Assembly: GCA_919902475.1 (NCBI GenBank)
Contig: CAKKRA010000152.1
Coordinates: 1-9,817 of the forward strand
DNA from: Nitrospiria bacterium
GTDB taxonomy: Bacteria; Nitrospirota; CAKKRA01; 9FT-COMBO-42-15
Length of the DNA: 9,817 nt
Reading direction: 5' to 3'
Under the pieces are notes generated by a model. It was not told the DNA's origin and did not search any database. It saw only the letters and a program-made list of their open reading frames with translations. This document shows, piece after piece, positions 7,464 through 9,817 of the stretch. A program made the translations under genes and the position numbers. The number at the start of each line of letters is the position of its first letter. Position 1 is the stretch's first letter.

Positions 7464-7539
7464 GGGGCTGTAGCTCAGTTGGGAGAGCGCCTCGTTCGCA
7501 ACGAGGAGGTCAGCGGTTCGATCCCGCTCAGCTCCACCA
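7464..7539 (+). tRNA. tRNA-Ala (anticodon CGC)
   Basis: The 76-base gene folds as a complete cloverleaf with an encoded CCA end. The acceptor stem GGGGCTG/CAGCTCC contains the G3:U70 wobble pair that identifies alanine tRNAs, with A73 as discriminator. The D stem is GCTC/GAGC. The anticodon stem CCTCG/CGAGG encloses the loop TTCGCAA, giving anticodon CGC at 7497-7499, which reads GCG codons. The TTCGATC T-loop is standard. The 3' end is only 4 bases from the stop codon of the convergent phosphofructokinase gene. Confidence 0.97.
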
Positions 7540-7543
7540 AAAA

Positions 7544-8779
7544 TCATACGAGGTAAGAAAACCTCTTCTTGAACTCCTCCACTGTCATCTTTCCTGCCTC
7601 TGCAAGTGATTTGATGTTTTTATCTTCAAGGTCTTCCTTTTCAAGCCTTATCATGTATTTCTTTGCAATAGCATAGGATTCGGATTTTATATCTACAAGC
7701 CTTATCCTTGTCTTTCCAGTTTTCGGGTCTATCATATCCTTAAACGGGATTGGCGTTAATCTGCCGCTGTCGTATATAATCATTGCGCCTGAGCCGCCAT
7801 TCAAAAGAAATCTTACGCCTCCATACCCAAGGTTCCTTGTGTATTCTGCATCAAATGGAATCGGCGGCTCTGCCCTAAGCTCATAGCCGATGGACTTGCC
7901 GATGATATTTACCTTGATGCCCCTTTCATCAAATGACGCTTTAACCCTTTCCCTGAGTATCTTTTCAAATGGGATTTCCGAAAGTTTTATATGGCCGTGC
8001 TCATCCCTTTCAATGTCTTTTAATATTTCTAACTCATCTGGATTAAGCCTCTCTGCAATCCCTTCTGCTATTACAGCAACACCGTGGTTTTTTTGAGATG
8101 CGAGCCTCTTTATGATTGCAGCCTCAAGTATGCCGCATACCTGCTGCAATGATATCTTTCCATCTGGAAACTCCTCTGCAATCAATGTCAGTGTTGCGCC
8201 TGCTGCCTTGCCCATGCCGAGCGCAAGATGTCCTGCTGTCCTTCCCATGGCAATTACAAAATACCACCTGCCTGTTGTCTTTGCATCCTCCATCAGGTTC
8301 TGAACAAGCCTTACGCCAAGATGTCTTGCAGTCTCAAATCCAAAGGTCGGCATGCCGCCTGGCAAAGGAAGGTCATTGTCTATTGTCTTTGGAACATGGG
8401 CAACTGCAATCATGCCCTTAGCCTCTTTTTCAACGACGCTTGCGCTATAGGCAGTATCATCACCGCCTATTGTAAGCAGATATTTAATTCCAAGTTCATT
8501 GAGCGCTGTTAAGACATTCTGCATCTTCTTTGGGTCTTTTGTAGGGTTCTCCCTTGATGTTCTTAATATGCTTCCGCCTGTTGAGTGTATCCTTGTTACA
8601 TCATCTATTTTAAGCGCCATTACTTTATCTTTACTCCCCTTTGAAAGCCACTTGAATCCCTCAAGTATCCCGATAACCTCTTTGCCTTCATTGATGGCTG
8701 CTATTGTTGCAGCGCTTATCACGCCATTAATGCCCGGCGCAGGGCCGCCGCCGACTATAATTGCCAATCTCTCTTTCAT
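7544..8779 (-). CDS. 6-phosphofructokinase, PPi-dependent type by motif
   Basis: This 411-residue PfkA-superfamily enzyme phosphorylates fructose-6-phosphate to the 1,6-bisphosphate. Landmarks are the N-terminal GGGPAPGINGVI loop (10-21), GGDDT (105-109), PKTIDND (130-136) with the catalytic Asp of TIDND, MGRTAGHLAL (178-187) and IAEGIAE. Known family rules assign GGDD with PKTIDND to pyrophosphate-dependent enzymes, whereas ATP enzymes usually show GGDG with PGTIDND. The phosphoryl donor is therefore inferred to be PPi, which would make the step reversible. The start is well supported: AAGGAG (8786-8791) lies 6 bases upstream, and ATGA overlaps the stop of the aldolase gene by 4 bases, indicating coupled translation. 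No hairpin plus T-run follows the stop; transcription would run into the antisense of the tRNA gene. Confidence 0.93.
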   Translation of the reverse strand: MKERLAIIVGGGPAPGINGVISAATIAAINEGKEVIGILEGFKWLSKGSKDKVMALKIDDVTRIHSTGGSILRTSRENPTKDPKKMQNVLTALNELGIKYLLTIGGDDTAYSASVVEKEAKGMIAVAHVPKTIDNDLPLPGGMPTFGFETARHLGVRLVQNLMEDAKTTGRWYFVIAMGRTAGHLALGMGKAAGATLTLIAEEFPDGKISLQQVCGILEAAIIKRLASQKNHGVAVIAEGIAERLNPDELEILKDIERDEHGHIKLSEIPFEKILRERVKASFDERGIKVNIIGKSIGYELRAEPPIPFDAEYTRNLGYGGVRFLLNGGSGAMIIYDSGRLTPIPFKDMIDPKTGKTRIRLVDIKSESYAIAKKYMIRLEKEDLEDKNIKSLAEAGKMTVEEFKKRFSYLV

Positions 8780-9817
8780 ATCATTCTCCTTACAGTATCT
8801 GGAATCTCCTTTTTTATAATGTTTTTGCCGACTGACTTATTCACTATGTCTTTTGTATTAACCACATTCAGCTTTTCGAAGAGGAGGCCGAATCTTTCCT
8901 CAAGCTCTGCTGCAATTCCTGCCTTTACCTCTTTTGGAAGCTCCCACCATTTCTTTTTGAGTGAACCGAATCCCTTTTTCCTTGTGCTGTATAGGAACTG
9001 CTCCTCTGTCTGCCCCTCTTTTTTCTCTTTTGCAAATTCCTTTTTTATAAATTCATAAACCTCTGATTTAAAATCTGATGGCATGTGAGCGCTGTCATAA
9101 ATAATATTCTGAAAACCTGTGGCAAGGTGAACCTCTGAGCATCCGGACTCTACAAATTTTCCAAAGGCTGATTCAGGAAGGGTAGAAGCGCCGTGCTGAA
9201 CAGCGCCTGAAAGGCCGTATTCATTCCTTGCTGCATCAGAAAGCTTTTTTAGCGTATCAAAATCTATCTTTATCTGCGCAAGCGTGCCGTCAGGAAGCAC
9301 TACACCCCCGTGAGATGTCCCTGTCTGAACGCTTATCTTGCTAAGTCCTGTCTGATTTTTATTTGCTGTTTCTTTAAAGCCGTCAAGAAATGCCTTTAGC
9401 TCTTCTACTGTACTGTTGCTCTTTCCTATCTCGCCAATCTCTCCGCCCACTGATACTGTGACGCCTTTAGGCTCAATCTCTCTTATATAGTTTGTAAGGG
9501 CTGCGGTTATTGTATAATTAGGCTTCTGCTGTTCCTTTACTGTGGGTTTTGATAGGTCAACGGTTGTAGAGGCGTCAATATCAATATTATAGAACTCCGC
9601 ATCAATTGCCTCTTTTATAAGGCCGTGAAGATAATCCATCTCTGCCTGCTGGTTTTCATTATATCTTTTCCCGCTTATCTGAAAGTGGTCTCCCTGAATA
9701 AACACAGGCCCTTCAAAGCCTTCTCTTATTGCAGCAGCTAAGACAACAGCAGAATACTCAAGAGGCCTTTGGGCAGTATAGCCAATCTCTGAGCGCGCAA
9801 TCTCAAATATAAAGGCG
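8776..9817 (-). CDS. Class II aldolase-family protein (probable fructose-bisphosphate aldolase), 5' partial
   Basis: The frame is open to the window edge, so the N-terminus is missing; 346 residues are visible. The GTG at 9705 is internal, preceded by in-frame coding sequence (EYSAVVLAAAIREGFEGP). The class II aldolase landmarks occur in the right order with altered wording. They are GDHFQ (residues 42-46 of the visible part; probable catalytic Asp43 and zinc ligand His44), NIDIDAS (77-83), VGGEIGEIG (123-131), TGTSHGG (165-171, probable zinc ligand His169), QHGAST (207-212, probable zinc ligand His208) and EVHLATGFQN (228-237). A C-terminal tail of about 100 residues is helical, charged and longer than in classical FbaA. 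Fructose-bisphosphate is the likely substrate because the gene is translationally coupled to a phosphofructokinase, but another aldol substrate (tagatose-bisphosphate or similar) is not excluded. It is the promoter-proximal gene of this minus-strand pair. Confidence 0.85.
   Translation of the reverse strand, partial: AFIFEIARSEIGYTAQRPLEYSAVVLAAAIREGFEGPVFIQGDHFQISGKRYNENQQAEMDYLHGLIKEAIDAEFYNIDIDASTTVDLSKPTVKEQQKPNYTITAALTNYIREIEPKGVTVSVGGEIGEIGKSNSTVEELKAFLDGFKETANKNQTGLSKISVQTGTSHGGVVLPDGTLAQIKIDFDTLKKLSDAARNEYGLSGAVQHGASTLPESAFGKFVESGCSEVHLATGFQNIIYDSAHMPSDFKSEVYEFIKKEFAKEKKEGQTEEQFLYSTRKKGFGSLKKKWWELPKEVKAGIAAELEERFGLLFEKLNVVNTKDIVNKSVGKNIIKKEIPDTVRRMI

Noticed and set aside
8499..8819. 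Plus-strand open frame of 106 codons with hydrophobic translation
   Set aside because: It lies antisense to the phosphofructokinase and aldolase genes. The hydrophobic composition is the expected product of reading the opposite strand of a charged protein.
9703..9705. GTG at 9705 as the aldolase start
   Set aside because: The frame stays open for 37 more codons to the window edge with aldolase-like sequence, and no Shine-Dalgarno sequence precedes it.

Overview
The window is an ordinary bacterial chromosomal segment. It has a moderately low GC content and makes heavy use of AGG/AGA (Arg) and ATA (Ile) codons. Purine synthesis genes, a PPi-type phosphofructokinase beside a class II aldolase, TPR and FHA proteins and abundant two-component/c-di-GMP signalling together suggest an uncultured Nitrospirota- or Desulfobacterota-like anaerobe. 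That placement is an inference from style and gene content, since no marker here fixes the taxon.

Layout. At 1-2045 on the + strand lies the tail of a purine operon: purM (5' end cut off by the window edge), purN overlapping it by 8 bases, then a small TPR protein with an excellent Shine-Dalgarno sequence. At about 2047-2179 there is a compact element made of nested inverted repeats. It looks like a MITE or other short non-coding repeat, and one of its hairpins may terminate the purine transcript. At 2186-3256 is a membrane-anchored FHA protein of unknown role. A good sigma70-type promoter follows, reading into a soluble PAS-histidine kinase-receiver hybrid (3447-4979). A large membrane protein comes next (5017-7413) with HAMP, GAF, GGDEF and HD-GYP domains, predicted to make and/or break cyclic-di-GMP. 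At 7464-7539 is a tRNA-Ala with anticodon CGC. From 7544 to the right edge the genes run on the minus strand: a phosphofructokinase with PPi-type signatures, translationally coupled (ATGA overlap) to an upstream class II aldolase-like gene cut by the window end.

How the genes work together. purM and purN carry out two steps of IMP synthesis. The hybrid kinase and the GGDEF/HD-GYP protein are probably co-transcribed and would link an unknown stimulus to phosphotransfer and c-di-GMP levels. The minus-strand pair covers the phosphofructokinase and probable aldolase steps of glycolysis/gluconeogenesis. I found no phage, CRISPR, toxin-antitoxin or clear defence system. The least explained parts are the 2047-2179 repeat element, the FHA membrane protein, the TPR protein's basic tail and the altered HD-GYP motifs.
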